A stretch of DNA of 8,178 nt from Syntrophomonadaceae bacterium (GCA_003564055.1 PWSG01000015.1:1-8178), one strand, 5' to 3'. Positions 1-7,630 are shown, counted from the first letter of the stretch. The notes: a model not told the origin generated them from the letters alone. Numbers and translations: made by a program.

Positions 1-1
1 T

Positions 2-946
2 AACAAGCCAGAAGTAGTGCCCAGGTTTGAAGGCGCCGAGCTCGGACAGGCTATAACTGACGGAGATGCTCTGCAAAAATATTTAAACCACTTAAAAGAT
101 AGTGCACCATCTTTGGATGGTTTAAGCCTCGTTGTTGATTGCGCGCACGGCGCAGTTTGCAGGGTTGCCGGTGAATTACTGCACAGCCTCGGAGCTAAAG
201 TCAAGATGCTGCATGACGAACCGGATGGCAGTTTAATTAATGTTAATTGCGGGGCGACAGATACTTCTGACCTGCGGCGTGCAGTACTTGAAAGCGGTTC
301 ATCAATCGGTCTTGCTTTTGACGGCGACGCTGACCGTCTTATTGCTGTAGATGAGAAAGGAGCAGAAGTTGACGGGGATGCCGTGATGGCAATTTGTGCC
401 CTCGATATGGCCGAAAAAGGCTTGCTGAAAAATAATACCCTGGTTGCAACGGTTATGAGTAATGGTGGCCTGGATATATTAGCTGAAAAGAAAGGGTTTA
501 AAGTAATCCGTACTTCTGTAGGTGATCGGTATGTATTAGAAAAGATGATTGAAGGCAGCTATAATCTTGGTGGTGAGCAATCCGGGCACGTAATATTTTC
601 TGATTACGCTACAACTGGAGATGGTTTGCTCACCGCACTGCAGCTGCTAAAAGTGGTGCAGAAGAAGCAGCAGCCTTTATCTGAACTGGGTAACCTGATC
701 GAGCGTCTGCCCCAGGTATTAGTAAACCAAAAAGTTGCAACCAAGGAAGGGTGGTCGGCCAACCCGAAAATTAAAACAGCTATCAATAAAGTAGAAGAAG
801 AGCTTGGCCGTCATGGTCGCGTTCTTGTCCGTCCATCCGGCACCGAGCCGAAATTCAGGGTCATGCTTGAAGCATCTCTGCCTGAAGATAAGCTCAAAGA
901 GTATGCCCAGACTGTGGCGAAAGTGATTGCCGAAGAGCAATCTTAA
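2..946 (+). CDS. glmM: Phosphoglucosamine mutase GlmM, 3' part (5' end outside window)
   Basis: Converts glucosamine-6-phosphate to glucosamine-1-phosphate in the cytoplasm, feeding UDP-GlcNAc and peptidoglycan synthesis. The frame is open from base 2 with no start of its own, so the gene enters from the left. About 314 residues are present against roughly 445-450 for the family; the N-terminal domain with the phosphorylated active-site serine is therefore missing from view. What is visible is diagnostic for the alpha-D-phosphohexomutase superfamily: the metal-binding loop DGDADR (320-337), the sugar-binding loop GGEQSGH (569-589) and the C-terminal phosphate-binding loop RPSGTEP (830-850) followed by RVM. 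A GTG at 17 is in frame but internal. The 52-base gap to glmS and the shared pathway suggest co-transcription. In many Bacillota glmM follows cdaA and a ybbR-like gene; that would lie upstream and cannot be seen here. Confidence 0.97.
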   Translation, partial: NKPEVVPRFEGAELGQAITDGDALQKYLNHLKDSAPSLDGLSLVVDCAHGAVCRVAGELLHSLGAKVKMLHDEPDGSLINVNCGATDTSDLRRAVLESGSSIGLAFDGDADRLIAVDEKGAEVDGDAVMAICALDMAEKGLLKNNTLVATVMSNGGLDILAEKKGFKVIRTSVGDRYVLEKMIEGSYNLGGEQSGHVIFSDYATTGDGLLTALQLLKVVQKKQQPLSELGNLIERLPQVLVNQKVATKEGWSANPKIKTAINKVEEELGRHGRVLVRPSGTEPKFRVMLEASLPEDKLKEYAQTVAKVIAEEQS

Positions 947-964
947 GCTTTTCTAAATAAAATA

Positions 965-978
965 TATTATCGATAATA
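965..978. repeat. AT-rich 14-base palindrome in the glmM-glmS gap
   Basis: TATTATCGATAATA is a perfect palindrome inside the short AT-rich gap, ending seven bases before the glmS Shine-Dalgarno. It could be an operator or simply the result of AT-rich composition. It has no GC stem or T-run to make it a terminator, and I could not place a convincing -35/-10 pair around it. Confidence 0.3.
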
Positions 979-998
979 ATACTAATGGAGGCTTTTAT

Positions 999-2837
999 AT
1001 GTGCGGCATTGTTGGTTATACCGGAGCTAAAAAAGCCAGTGCTATACTAATAGAAGGATTAAAAAAATTGGAATATCGCGGCTATGATTCAGCCGGAGTT
1101 GCCCTGCAGCATGATGGACGGCTGGTTATCAATAAAGCGGCCGGTTCTGTAGCTGACCTGGAAAAATCTTTGGATGGCAACTACAAAAGCATTAAAGTTG
1201 GTATTGGTCACACTCGCTGGGCTACTCACGGTAGGCCTACTGATGAAAACGCACATCCGCACTGCAGCTGCAGCGAAGAAATTGCTGTAATTCATAATGG
1301 AATCATCGAAAATCATCACTCCCTTCGCCAGTGGCTTAAAGAGGATGCCGGTCACAATTTCCGTTCCGAAACCGATACAGAGGTACTGGCTCACCTGGTT
1401 GAAGAATACTATGAAGGAGATCTTCTTGAAGCAGTGCGTAAAGCAACAGCTAAAGTGGAAGGTTCCTATGCCTTAGTTGTTATATCCTCTCGCGAACCGG
1501 GTCGCCTAATTTGTGCCCGCCAGGACAGCCCGCTTATTATTGGCCTTGGCGAGGGAGAAAACATTGTAGCCTCAGACATTCCGGCTTTACTGGCTCATAC
1601 TCGCAAAACCAAGGTTTTAGAAGACGGCGAATTTGCATCAATTACTCCTGAAAATGTGGATATATTTAATTCCGAAGGGAAGCTGCTTAACAGAGAAATA
1701 TTTGAGATTACCTGGGATATAGAAGCCGCTGAAAAAGGCGGTTATGACCATTTTATGCTTAAGGAAATCATGGAACAACCTGCAGCAGTTAAGGAAACTA
1801 TGCGTCAGCGGATCAACACCGCCAGTGGCAAAGTAGATTTAAGCGAGCTTGGATTAAACGGGGAAGAGCTAACCCGTCTCGAAAAGATTCATATCGTAGC
1901 CTGCGGAACTGCTTACCATGCCGGGCTTCTAGGCAAAGCAGTTATCGAAGAGCTCGCAGGTATTCCGGTTGAAGTTGATGTGGCCTCCGAATTTCGTTAT
2001 CGTAATCCACTTTTAAAAGAGAACCAGCTGGTTGTTGTGATCAGCCAGTCCGGTGAAACTGCCGATACCCTTGCTGCCCTGCGTCTGTCCAGGCAGAAAG
2101 GGTTAAAAGTACTTGCCATTACAAATGTTGTAGGCAGTTCCGTATCCCGTGAAGCCGACGAAGTACTTTATACCTGGGCCGGTCCGGAAATCGCGGTTGC
2201 CTCAACCAAGGCTTATCTGACCCAGCTAATTGCTCTCTATCTTATAGCGATCTACTTTGGAGAAATACGCGGCAATCTTGCTCCAGAGACTGCAGCCAAG
2301 CTGGTTAAGAACTTAAGAGCCCTGCCGGAAAAACTTAAAAAAATACTTTCTGAAGAAAGCCTCTCCAAGCTGCGCAAATACTGTGATCATCTATCCAGTT
2401 GGGACAGCGCGTTTTTTGTCGGGCGTAACATTGACTATCCAGTAGCCCTGGAAGGAGCCCTTAAACTAAAAGAAATATCTTATATTCATGCTGAAGCTTA
2501 TGCTGCGGGTGAGCTAAAACACGGCCCCCTTGCCTTGATAGTCGAGGGCATTCCGGTCATAGCCCTTATTACCCAGAAAGCAGTTTTTGAAAAAACATTA
2601 AGCAACATCCAGGAAGTCAATGCCCGCGGTGGCGCTGTCTTTGCAATTACACAGGAAGGCTTTAACGATGTAACCAAACAGGTTGAATCAGTATTTTCCC
2701 TGCCTCCTGTAGAAGATATACTGGCCCCTGTTTTAGCTGCGGTCCCGACCCAACTAATTGCATACTACACAGCCCTCGCCCGGGGCAGCTCAGTTGATAA
2801 ACCCCGCAACCTGGCAAAAAGCGTTACCGTTGAATAG
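999..2837 (+). CDS. glmS: Glutamine--fructose-6-phosphate aminotransferase (isomerizing) GlmS
   Basis: Makes glucosamine-6-phosphate from fructose-6-phosphate and glutamine, the first step of the hexosamine pathway. The 612-residue product is full length (E. coli about 609). It starts MCGIVGY, so removal of Met exposes the N-terminal nucleophile Cys of the class II glutaminase domain (about residues 1-220). That domain also shows HTRWATHG (71-78), NGIIENH and ETDTEV. Two SIS sugar-isomerase domains follow: the first has ISQSGET (348-354) and VASTKA (400-405); the second has KLKEISYIHAEAYAAGELKHG with the catalytic Glu near residue 492. The protein ends in the canonical tail KPRNLAKSVTVE with the conserved Lys at 607. 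TGGAGG at 986-991 lies seven bases before the ATG. The 52-base leader has no room for a glmS ribozyme, so that form of feedback control appears absent. The gene product precedes GlmM in the pathway although it follows glmM on the DNA. Confidence 0.98.
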   Translation: MCGIVGYTGAKKASAILIEGLKKLEYRGYDSAGVALQHDGRLVINKAAGSVADLEKSLDGNYKSIKVGIGHTRWATHGRPTDENAHPHCSCSEEIAVIHNGIIENHHSLRQWLKEDAGHNFRSETDTEVLAHLVEEYYEGDLLEAVRKATAKVEGSYALVVISSREPGRLICARQDSPLIIGLGEGENIVASDIPALLAHTRKTKVLEDGEFASITPENVDIFNSEGKLLNREIFEITWDIEAAEKGGYDHFMLKEIMEQPAAVKETMRQRINTASGKVDLSELGLNGEELTRLEKIHIVACGTAYHAGLLGKAVIEELAGIPVEVDVASEFRYRNPLLKENQLVVVISQSGETADTLAALRLSRQKGLKVLAITNVVGSSVSREADEVLYTWAGPEIAVASTKAYLTQLIALYLIAIYFGEIRGNLAPETAAKLVKNLRALPEKLKKILSEESLSKLRKYCDHLSSWDSAFFVGRNIDYPVALEGALKLKEISYIHAEAYAAGELKHGPLALIVEGIPVIALITQKAVFEKTLSNIQEVNARGGAVFAITQEGFNDVTKQVESVFSLPPVEDILAPVLAAVPTQLIAYYTALARGSSVDKPRNLAKSVTVE

Positions 2838-2849
2838 AAAGGGATTTTC

Positions 2850-4556
2850 ATGACAGATACTATTTCTGCAGGCTCTAAAACCAACTTTATCTATACAAAA
2901 ATAAGAGAAGATCTCGAAAAAGGTATTCTTAAGGACCGCCCTGTTCACACCAGGTTCCCTCCTGAACCAAATGGTTACCTGCACATTGGGCATGCCAAGG
3001 CTATATTATTAAATTATGGAATAGCTTTGGATTTTAAAGGCAAATTTAACCTGCGTTTTGATGATACTAACCCGATCAAGGAAGAGCAGGAATTTGTAGA
3101 TTCAATTATTGAAGATATCCGCTGGTTGGGGGCAGACTGGGAAGACCGTCTTTTTTTCAGCTCAGACTATTTCGAAGTGAAATACCAGTTTGCCTGCCGC
3201 CTGGTCGAGGCCGGGCGCGCTTATGTCTGTGATTTAAACCAGGAAGAAATCAGGGAGTACCGCGGCACCCTGACCGAGCCGGGCATAGAAAGCCCTTACC
3301 GCAATCGTTCGGCAGCAGAAAATCTTGATTTATTTGAACGAATGCGCAAGGGTGAATTTGCAAGCGGAAGCCGGGTTCTCAGGGCAAAAATTGACATGGC
3401 TTCAGGAAATTTGAATATGCGTGATCCAGTTATCTACCGCATTTTACATTCTTCACACCACCGCACCGGCGATAAGTGGTGCATTTATCCGATGTATGAC
3501 TTTGATCATCCTTTTTCAGACTGCCTGGAGGGAATTACCCATTCTCTTTGTTCAATTGAATATACAGATCATCGCCCTCTTTATGATTGGATTGTTGACA
3601 ATGCTGTCGAACTGATGCCGGAAGCGGTTAAATACCGTTCGCGTCAAACCGAGTTTGCCCGCCTCAACATGACATATACCGTAATGAGCAAGCGTAAACT
3701 TCGCCGCCTTGTCGAGGAAAAACATGTTGCAGGGTGGGATGACCCACGCATGCCCACTATCGCCGGACTGCGCAGACGCGGTATGACCCCGCAGGCAATT
3801 GCCGACTTTCAAAAGCGAGTGGGGGTTTCAAGGGCCGATAGCACTGTCGACCTGGCTCTGCTGGAACACTGCATCCGCCAGGAACTTGAAACTACAGCCC
3901 CGCGTCTGATGGCCGTGCTTGACCCCATCAAGGTAGTAATTACCAACTGGCCTGCAGGCAAAACCGAGTTGTGTGAAATGGAAAACATACCCGGCAACAA
4001 AAGTGCAGGTACTCGCCAGGTTCCTTTTAGTGGAGAGATTTATATTGAGCGTGATGATTTCATGGAAGAACCTCCGAAAAAATATTTCCGTCTTGCTCCG
4101 GGCAGGGAAGTACGCCTTAAAGGAGCATATGTTATAAAATGTGAAGAAGCAATTAAAGATGCTGATGGCAATATTAACGAGCTGCGCTGCACATATGATG
4201 AGCAGACGAGAAGTGGAGCAGATACAAGTGGGAAAAAAATCAAGGGGGTTATTCACTGGGTTTCTGTTGAGCATTCAGTTAAAATCACAGCAAACCTTTA
4301 TGATACTCTTTTTACCGTGGAAAACCCTGAAGAAGACAGCGAAGTTGAATTTACCGGGCACATTAATCCGCAGTCGCTGATTGTTTGTAATGATGTGCCT
4401 GCTGAACCGGCGGTTGCCGAAGCAGCTCCAGAAAGCCGTTTCCAGTTTTTGCGCAAAGCATATTTCTACCTTGATCCTGAAGCTTCCAGTGAAGGGAAAC
4501 CGGTATTTAACCGCATTGTTCAGTTAAGAGACAGTTGGGCCAAGATGAAAAAATAA
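2850..4556 (+). CDS. glnS: Glutaminyl-tRNA synthetase GlnS
   Basis: Class I aminoacyl-tRNA synthetase that charges tRNA-Gln with glutamine using ATP in the cytoplasm. The 568-residue length matches the family (E. coli 554). The HIGH signature sits at residues 45-48 inside [17 protein letters not shown], a GlnRS/GluRS context. DDTNP is at 71-75. The KMSKS loop has the GlnRS form VMSKRKL at 278-284. The C-terminal half matches the GlnRS beta-barrel anticodon-binding domains and ends in the typical [19 protein letters not shown] segment, favouring true GlnRS over a non-discriminating GluRS. The ATG is 12 bases after the glmS stop, with a moderate AAAGGGA site at 2838-2844, so translation and transcription are probably linked to glmS. 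Many Bacillota lack GlnRS and make Gln-tRNA with GatCAB, so its presence is mildly notable. No frameshift or missing catalytic motif was seen. Confidence 0.97.
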   Translation: MTDTISAGSKTNFIYTKIREDLEKGILKDRPVHTRFPPEPNGYLHIGHAKAILLNYGIALDFKGKFNLRFDDTNPIKEEQEFVDSIIEDIRWLGADWEDRLFFSSDYFEVKYQFACRLVEAGRAYVCDLNQEEIREYRGTLTEPGIESPYRNRSAAENLDLFERMRKGEFASGSRVLRAKIDMASGNLNMRDPVIYRILHSSHHRTGDKWCIYPMYDFDHPFSDCLEGITHSLCSIEYTDHRPLYDWIVDNAVELMPEAVKYRSRQTEFARLNMTYTVMSKRKLRRLVEEKHVAGWDDPRMPTIAGLRRRGMTPQAIADFQKRVGVSRADSTVDLALLEHCIRQELETTAPRLMAVLDPIKVVITNWPAGKTELCEMENIPGNKSAGTRQVPFSGEIYIERDDFMEEPPKKYFRLAPGREVRLKGAYVIKCEEAIKDADGNINELRCTYDEQTRSGADTSGKKIKGVIHWVSVEHSVKITANLYDTLFTVENPEEDSEVEFTGHINPQSLIVCNDVPAEPAVAEAAPESRFQFLRKAYFYLDPEASSEGKPVFNRIVQLRDSWAKMKK

Positions 4557-4620
4557 ATGCTTACCGCTTACTTGCTTTTTCTTCAGGATATAAAGTTTTA
4601 TATAGTGGACAAACAAGGTC

Positions 4621-4627
4621 AGGGGAG
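4621..4627 (+). promoter_or_regulatory. Shine-Dalgarno that sets the asnS start
   Basis: AGGGGAG lies six bases before the ATG at 4634. A second in-frame ATG at 4628 directly abuts this site and would leave no spacer. The frame is also open back to a TTG at 4535 inside the end of glnS, but nothing supports that start and it would add 33 residues absent from the family. Confidence 0.75.
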
Positions 4628-4633
4628 ATGAAG

Positions 4634-6028
4634 ATGGAAAAGGTAACCGTTAACCAGCTGGTTAAAAATGCAGAAAACTATGCCGATCAAAATGTAACCT
4701 TAAGTGGATGGATCAGGAACAATCGCGATCAAAAAGTGTTCGGTTTTATTGCTTTAAATGACGGCACCCATTTTAATACGGTGCAGATCGTTTATGAAAA
4801 AGAGTTTTTAAACAATTTTGAAGTGGTGGCAGGACTTGGTGTGGGTTCAGCGGTAACTGTAAAAGGCAGATTGGTGCTGACCCCTGAATCCAGGCAGCCA
4901 TTTGAAATAAAAGCGGGTGAAGTAATGCTAGAAGGTGCTTCTCCTGAAGATTACCCGATCCAGCCGAAAAGACACAGCAGAGAATTTTTAAGAGAAGTTG
5001 CTCACCTCCGCCCGCGCACAAACCTTTTTACAGCAGTTTTTCGCGTCCGCTCCCTGCTGGCTTTTGCAATACATCAATTTTTTCAGGAAAAAGGTTTTGT
5101 TTGCCTGCACGCTCCAATCATTACCGCTAATGATGCTGAAGGAGCAGGAGAACTTTTCAGGGTCACTAACCTGGACTTAAATAACCTTCCCCTCACCGAA
5201 GACGCAAAAGTAGACTACTCCACTGATTTTTTTGGCAAGAAGACAAATCTTACCGTAAGCGGCCAGCTGGAAGCAGAAGCTTTTGCCCTGGCATTTAAAG
5301 ATGTCTATACGTTTGGCCCTACTTTCAGGGCTGAAAACTCCAACACACCCCGTCATGCCGCCGAATTCTGGATGATTGAACCGGAGATTGCCTTTGCGGA
5401 TTTAAACGATAACATGAACCTGGCTGAAGAAATGATCAAATATCTTATCAACTATCTTTTAGAAAAAGCCGAGCCTGAAATGACTTTCTTTAGCCAGTTT
5501 GTCGACAAAGGTTTACAGGAAAAACTGCAAAACATTGTAAATGCCGAATTTGCCCGCATTTCCTACACAGAAGCTGTTGAATATCTTAAAAAAGCAAACC
5601 AGAAGTTTGAATATCCAGTTGATTGGGGCAAAGACCTGCAAACCGAGCATGAACGCTACCTGACTGAAAAAGTATTTCATAAGCCTGTTTTTGTTTCCGA
5701 TTATCCAGGGGGTATAAAGGCTTTTTACATGCGCTTAAACGATGATCAAAAAACCGTTGCCGCCATGGACCTGCTTGTCCCGGGAGTGGGAGAAATCATT
5801 GGCGGCAGCCAGAGAGAAGAGCGGGAAGATATCTTGAAAAAACGCATGACTGAATTTAATATCGAGCCTGAAGAATTAAGGTGGTATCTTGACCTGCGCA
5901 GATACGGCGGGGTAAAACACGCCGGTTTCGGCCTCGGCTTCGAAAGAGCAATTATGTACTTTACAGGCGTAAGCAATATCAGAGATGTAATCCCCTTCCC
6001 CAGGACAGTTAATAACTGCGAATTCTAA
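4634..6028 (+). CDS. asnS: Asparaginyl-tRNA synthetase AsnS
   Basis: Class IIb aminoacyl-tRNA synthetase that charges tRNA-Asn with asparagine. From the ATG at 4634 the product has 464 residues, almost exactly the E. coli length (466). The N-terminal OB-fold anticodon-binding domain is seen in [25 protein letters not shown]. Class II motif 2 is [21 protein letters not shown] (about residues 231-251), in the AsnRS form. Motif 3 is GFGLGFERA (431-439) with the conserved Arg at 438, and the protein ends near VIPFPRT as AsnRS does. The 77-base gap after glnS is too short for a T-box leader, and no T-box specifier or TGGNACC-like element was found, so transcription probably reads through from glnS. 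Adjacent glnS and asnS put both amide-amino-acid synthetases in one probable operon. Confidence 0.97.
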   Translation: MEKVTVNQLVKNAENYADQNVTLSGWIRNNRDQKVFGFIALNDGTHFNTVQIVYEKEFLNNFEVVAGLGVGSAVTVKGRLVLTPESRQPFEIKAGEVMLEGASPEDYPIQPKRHSREFLREVAHLRPRTNLFTAVFRVRSLLAFAIHQFFQEKGFVCLHAPIITANDAEGAGELFRVTNLDLNNLPLTEDAKVDYSTDFFGKKTNLTVSGQLEAEAFALAFKDVYTFGPTFRAENSNTPRHAAEFWMIEPEIAFADLNDNMNLAEEMIKYLINYLLEKAEPEMTFFSQFVDKGLQEKLQNIVNAEFARISYTEAVEYLKKANQKFEYPVDWGKDLQTEHERYLTEKVFHKPVFVSDYPGGIKAFYMRLNDDQKTVAAMDLLVPGVGEIIGGSQREEREDILKKRMTEFNIEPEELRWYLDLRRYGGVKHAGFGLGFERAIMYFTGVSNIRDVIPFPRTVNNCEF

Positions 6029-6032
6029 ACAA

Positions 6033-6091
6033 CATCACAAGTTCAATAAATGGGGTCAGACCTCAAATATTGAACTTACACATCTGTGATG
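6033..6091. repeat. Nested palindromic repeat, best copy, with TGGGGTCAGACC core
   Basis: A 39-base near-palindrome (6039-6077) is centred on A6058. Its arms are AAGTTCAATA and TATTGAACTT, perfect over ten bases, and its core GGGGTCAGACCTC is itself nearly self-complementary. An outer pair, CATCACA (6033-6039) and TGTGATG (6085-6091), encloses it. The repeat begins five bases after the asnS stop. It could fold into a long hairpin in the asnS 3' end and protect or attenuate the transcript, but there is no T-tract, so it is not a textbook rho-independent terminator. The design resembles short REP/MITE-like palindromes mobilised by IS200-type (RAYT) transposases; that link is from memory of similar motifs and is unverified. 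Confidence 0.7.
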
Positions 6092-6098
6092 GTTAAAC

Positions 6099-6116
6099 AT
6101 GGGGTTAAGCCTGACA
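6099..6116 (+). repeat. Possible third, degraded copy of the repeat core
   Basis: ATGGGGTTAAGCCTGACA matches the core at 6050-6067 at 13 of 18 positions by hand alignment, starting with seven identical bases. It lacks the AAGTTCAATA arms. It could be a decayed half-copy or chance. Confidence 0.35.
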
Positions 6117-6118
6117 AC

Positions 6119-6155
6119 AAGTTCATTTTCAGGACTGACCACAATTATTGAAATT
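6119..6155 (-). repeat. Diverged inverted copy of the palindromic repeat
   Basis: These 37 bases align to the reverse complement of the repeat at 6039-6077 with a two-base gap and about 30 identities. Shared blocks are AAGTTCA, AGG, CTGACC and TTATTGAA. The copy is less perfectly self-complementary than the first, as expected of an older or decaying copy. The spacing between the two copies is about 41 bases. Confidence 0.6.
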
Positions 6156-6174
6156 GCTGCACCTTGTGCAGTAA
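6154..6174 (+). other. Stem-loop in the leader of the PPC-domain gene
   Basis: CTGCAC-CTT-GTGCAG forms a perfect six-base-pair stem with a three-base loop, extended to nine pairs by one G-T and two T-A pairs. It ends six bases before the GGGGAGG ribosome binding site. No T-run follows on either strand, so a terminator is unlikely. It may stabilise the leader, or may be the foot of the adjacent repeat cluster. Confidence 0.4.
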
Positions 6175-6180
6175 AGATCA

Positions 6181-6187
6181 GGGGAGG
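6181..6187 (+). promoter_or_regulatory. Shine-Dalgarno for the PPC-domain gene
   Basis: GGGGAGG is a strong site but lies 12 bases before the TTG at 6200, a long spacing. The alternative in-frame ATG at 6221 has only a weaker GAAGGA (6212-6217) four bases before it. An in-frame TAA at 6191-6193 rules out any earlier start. Confidence 0.55.
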
Positions 6188-6199
6188 CTGTAATTATAT

Positions 6200-6640
6200 T
6201 TGAAAGCAGCTGAAGGAAATATGGGACGCGTTTTTGTAGTCAGGTTAGAAGAAGGCGATGTAATTCCAGATTGTCTGGAAAAGTTCTCTGCTCAAAAAGG
6301 GATTAAGGCAGGATTGGTGACAATAATTGGAGGTATTGGCGAGGGCAATATTGTAACCGGACCGCGCTGTTCAGAAGAAATGCCTCCTGACCCAATTATA
6401 ACGCCTGTTGAAGGAACCCATGAAGTGGTTGGAACCGGGGTGATCGCCCTAAATGATAAGGGCCAGCCAAGTCTCCATCTGCATGGTTCACTGGGACGCA
6501 GCGAAAAAGCTGCTGTCGGGTGTTTCCGCCCGGGTTTGAAAACCTGGCTGGTTGGTGAAGTAATAATTTGCGAGATTCTTGGCCTGGAAAGTAAGCGTGT
6601 TTTTGATCAGAAAAGTGGCTTTTCGTTACTGGAACCTTAA
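6200..6640 (+). CDS. PPC/DUF296 domain protein (PCC-type, putative DNA-binding or ligand-binding)
   Basis: A stand-alone PPC (plant and prokaryote conserved, DUF296) domain of 146 residues, about the normal size for bacterial and archaeal single-domain members. Family marks are the opening KAAEGNMGRVFVVRLEEGD, the glycine-rich IIGGIGEG segment, the metal-like motif LHLHG (residues 92-96) in the setting PSLHLHGSLGR, and a VGEVIICEILG strand near the end. In plants the domain sits in AT-hook proteins; in bacteria it forms trimers of unsettled role, so 'DNA-binding' in database names is not proof here, and no AT-hook or helix-turn-helix is visible. I chose the TTG start because residues 1-10 match the usual N-terminus and the strongest Shine-Dalgarno lies upstream; an ATG at 6221 would remove seven residues. 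The gene is separated from asnS by a 171-base repeat cluster and may have its own promoter, though none was convincing. Confidence 0.85.
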   Translation: MKAAEGNMGRVFVVRLEEGDVIPDCLEKFSAQKGIKAGLVTIIGGIGEGNIVTGPRCSEEMPPDPIITPVEGTHEVVGTGVIALNDKGQPSLHLHGSLGRSEKAAVGCFRPGLKTWLVGEVIICEILGLESKRVFDQKSGFSLLEP

Positions 6641-6707
6641 GAGATATGGGCAGTTTTATGCCTCTTTTATTTATGGTAAATTTCTTAATCTATTGGTGGG
6701 AATAAAA

Positions 6708-7436
6708 ATGAGCGAGCATTTTCTTACGCATGATGGAATAAATATTAAGTTTACTATTATCAGGAAAAATGTAAAGAACATTAACTTAAGGGTTCGGCCC
6801 GATTCAAATGTGGTTGTATCTGCCCCAAAAAGTGTGTCTTGCGAATCTATTGAGCAATTAGTAAAGGATAAAGCTTCCTGGATTATTAAAAAAATTGAGC
6901 ATTTTGATCGAAAACGCAGCAATAATGGCAGACTCGAATATATTACCGGGGAAATATTTCAATATCTTGGCAGTTCTTACCCTCTGAAAGTAATCCAGGT
7001 GAAAAGCAGAGAAGAAGTTATTCTTGATGGTGAGGAATTATTTCTTTTTGTTAAAGATGAGAATAACTTTAAAATAAAAGAAAAGCTTTTTAATCAATGG
7101 TATAAAGCACAGGCCAAATTAATATTTCATAGAACCATGGATAAGATCCAACCCCCGGTCTCCGCTGCGGGAATTGAAAGACCTTCTATTACGCTGCGTT
7201 CCATGAGAACCAGGTGGGGGTCGTGTTCCTGGAAGAGGAAAAAAATTACTTTAAATATTGAACTGATTAAAACTCCCCTGGAATGCATCGAATATGTTTT
7301 GTTACATGAACTAATCCATTTCAAGCACCACAAACACGACACCAAATTCTACAGCTATTTAGAAAACCTTATGCCGGATTGGAAGGAGCGCAAGAAAACC
7401 CTGAAAACTTTTTCTGTCAACCTTTCAAAACTTTAG
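6708..7436 (+). CDS. YgjP-like (DUF45) zinc metallopeptidase
   Basis: A 242-residue protein of the YgjP/DUF45 family, which shares the zincin fold with SprT and WLM proteases. The family signature RWGSCSWKRKKITLN lies about 30 residues before the zinc site HELIH (residues 200-204, bases 7305-7319). A third His at 210 completes HExxHx5H, and Glu201 is the likely catalytic base. The N-terminal half is the usual beta-rich region with IRKNVKNINLRVRPDSNVVVSAP. There is no signal peptide or membrane segment, so it is probably cytoplasmic. The substrate is unknown; relatives are sometimes found beside restriction-modification genes, but none is seen here. GGTGGGA (6695-6701) lies six bases before the ATG; the open frame reaches back to 6579 inside the previous gene, but that extension is not family-like. 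Hand count over 6781-7320 gives about 37% GC, clearly below the nearby synthetase genes, hinting at separate ancestry. Confidence 0.9.
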   Translation: MSEHFLTHDGINIKFTIIRKNVKNINLRVRPDSNVVVSAPKSVSCESIEQLVKDKASWIIKKIEHFDRKRSNNGRLEYITGEIFQYLGSSYPLKVIQVKSREEVILDGEELFLFVKDENNFKIKEKLFNQWYKAQAKLIFHRTMDKIQPPVSAAGIERPSITLRSMRTRWGSCSWKRKKITLNIELIKTPLECIEYVLLHELIHFKHHKHDTKFYSYLENLMPDWKERKKTLKTFSVNLSKL

Positions 7437-7630
7437 TACAAACTAAGGCAAACTCTAACTACCTCCTGCCTTTGCTACGCTGCTGCTTTAAGTCCTCGTT
7501 GGCGCTAAGCTGTTTTTGCAGCTTTAATACAGCAAGTATTTATTCGCACCTCCATTTAAAGAACTGCTTCTGGCCTGCCTTCTTAGTGCAGCGGGGATAT
7601 GCAGCCGTTAAAAACAAACAAAGAGCCCGG
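7437..7630. other. Gene-poor stretch between convergent genes
   Basis: No convincing gene lies between the stop of the YgjP-like gene and the stop of the minus-strand gene. A seven-pair stem (CTTTAGT/ACTAAGG, 7431-7448) spans the YgjP-like stop but has no T-run. A perfect six-pair stem with a six-base loop lies at 7507-7524 (AAGCTG/CAGCTT), also without a flanking T-tract. No clear bidirectional terminator was found. Confidence 0.5.
7459..7539 (-). pseudogene. Possible tiny gene or remnant with Shine-Dalgarno but no standard start
   Basis: On the minus strand GGAGG (7553-7549) is followed, nine bases later, by ATA and then 25 codons ending in TAG. The reading is ILAVLKLQKQLSANEDLKQQ plus a short basic tail RSKGRR: a hydrophobic start, a Gln/Lys-rich helix-like middle and a basic end. 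An ATG-to-ATA change would explain the missing start. I do not recognise a family. It may equally be chance. Confidence 0.25.

Noticed and set aside
4535..4633. Upstream extension of asnS to a TTG inside the end of glnS
   Set aside because: It would add 33 residues not found in AsnRS, overlap glnS, and ignore the clear AGGGGAG site placed for the ATG at 4634.
4557..4633. Possible T-box leader or promoter between glnS and asnS
   Set aside because: Only 77 bases, no T-box core, and the seven-pair AT stem (ATATAAA/TTTATAT) has a two-base loop. The best -35/-10 guesses match poorly.
6579..6707. Upstream extension of the YgjP-like gene into the PPC-domain gene
   Set aside because: The added residues are the out-of-frame reading of the PPC gene end; the ATG at 6708 has its own GGTGGGA site and fits family length.
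7507..7524. AAGCTG/CAGCTT hairpin as a terminator between the convergent genes
   Set aside because: The stem is only six pairs with the T-run in the loop rather than after the stem, and neither strand has a following T-tract.
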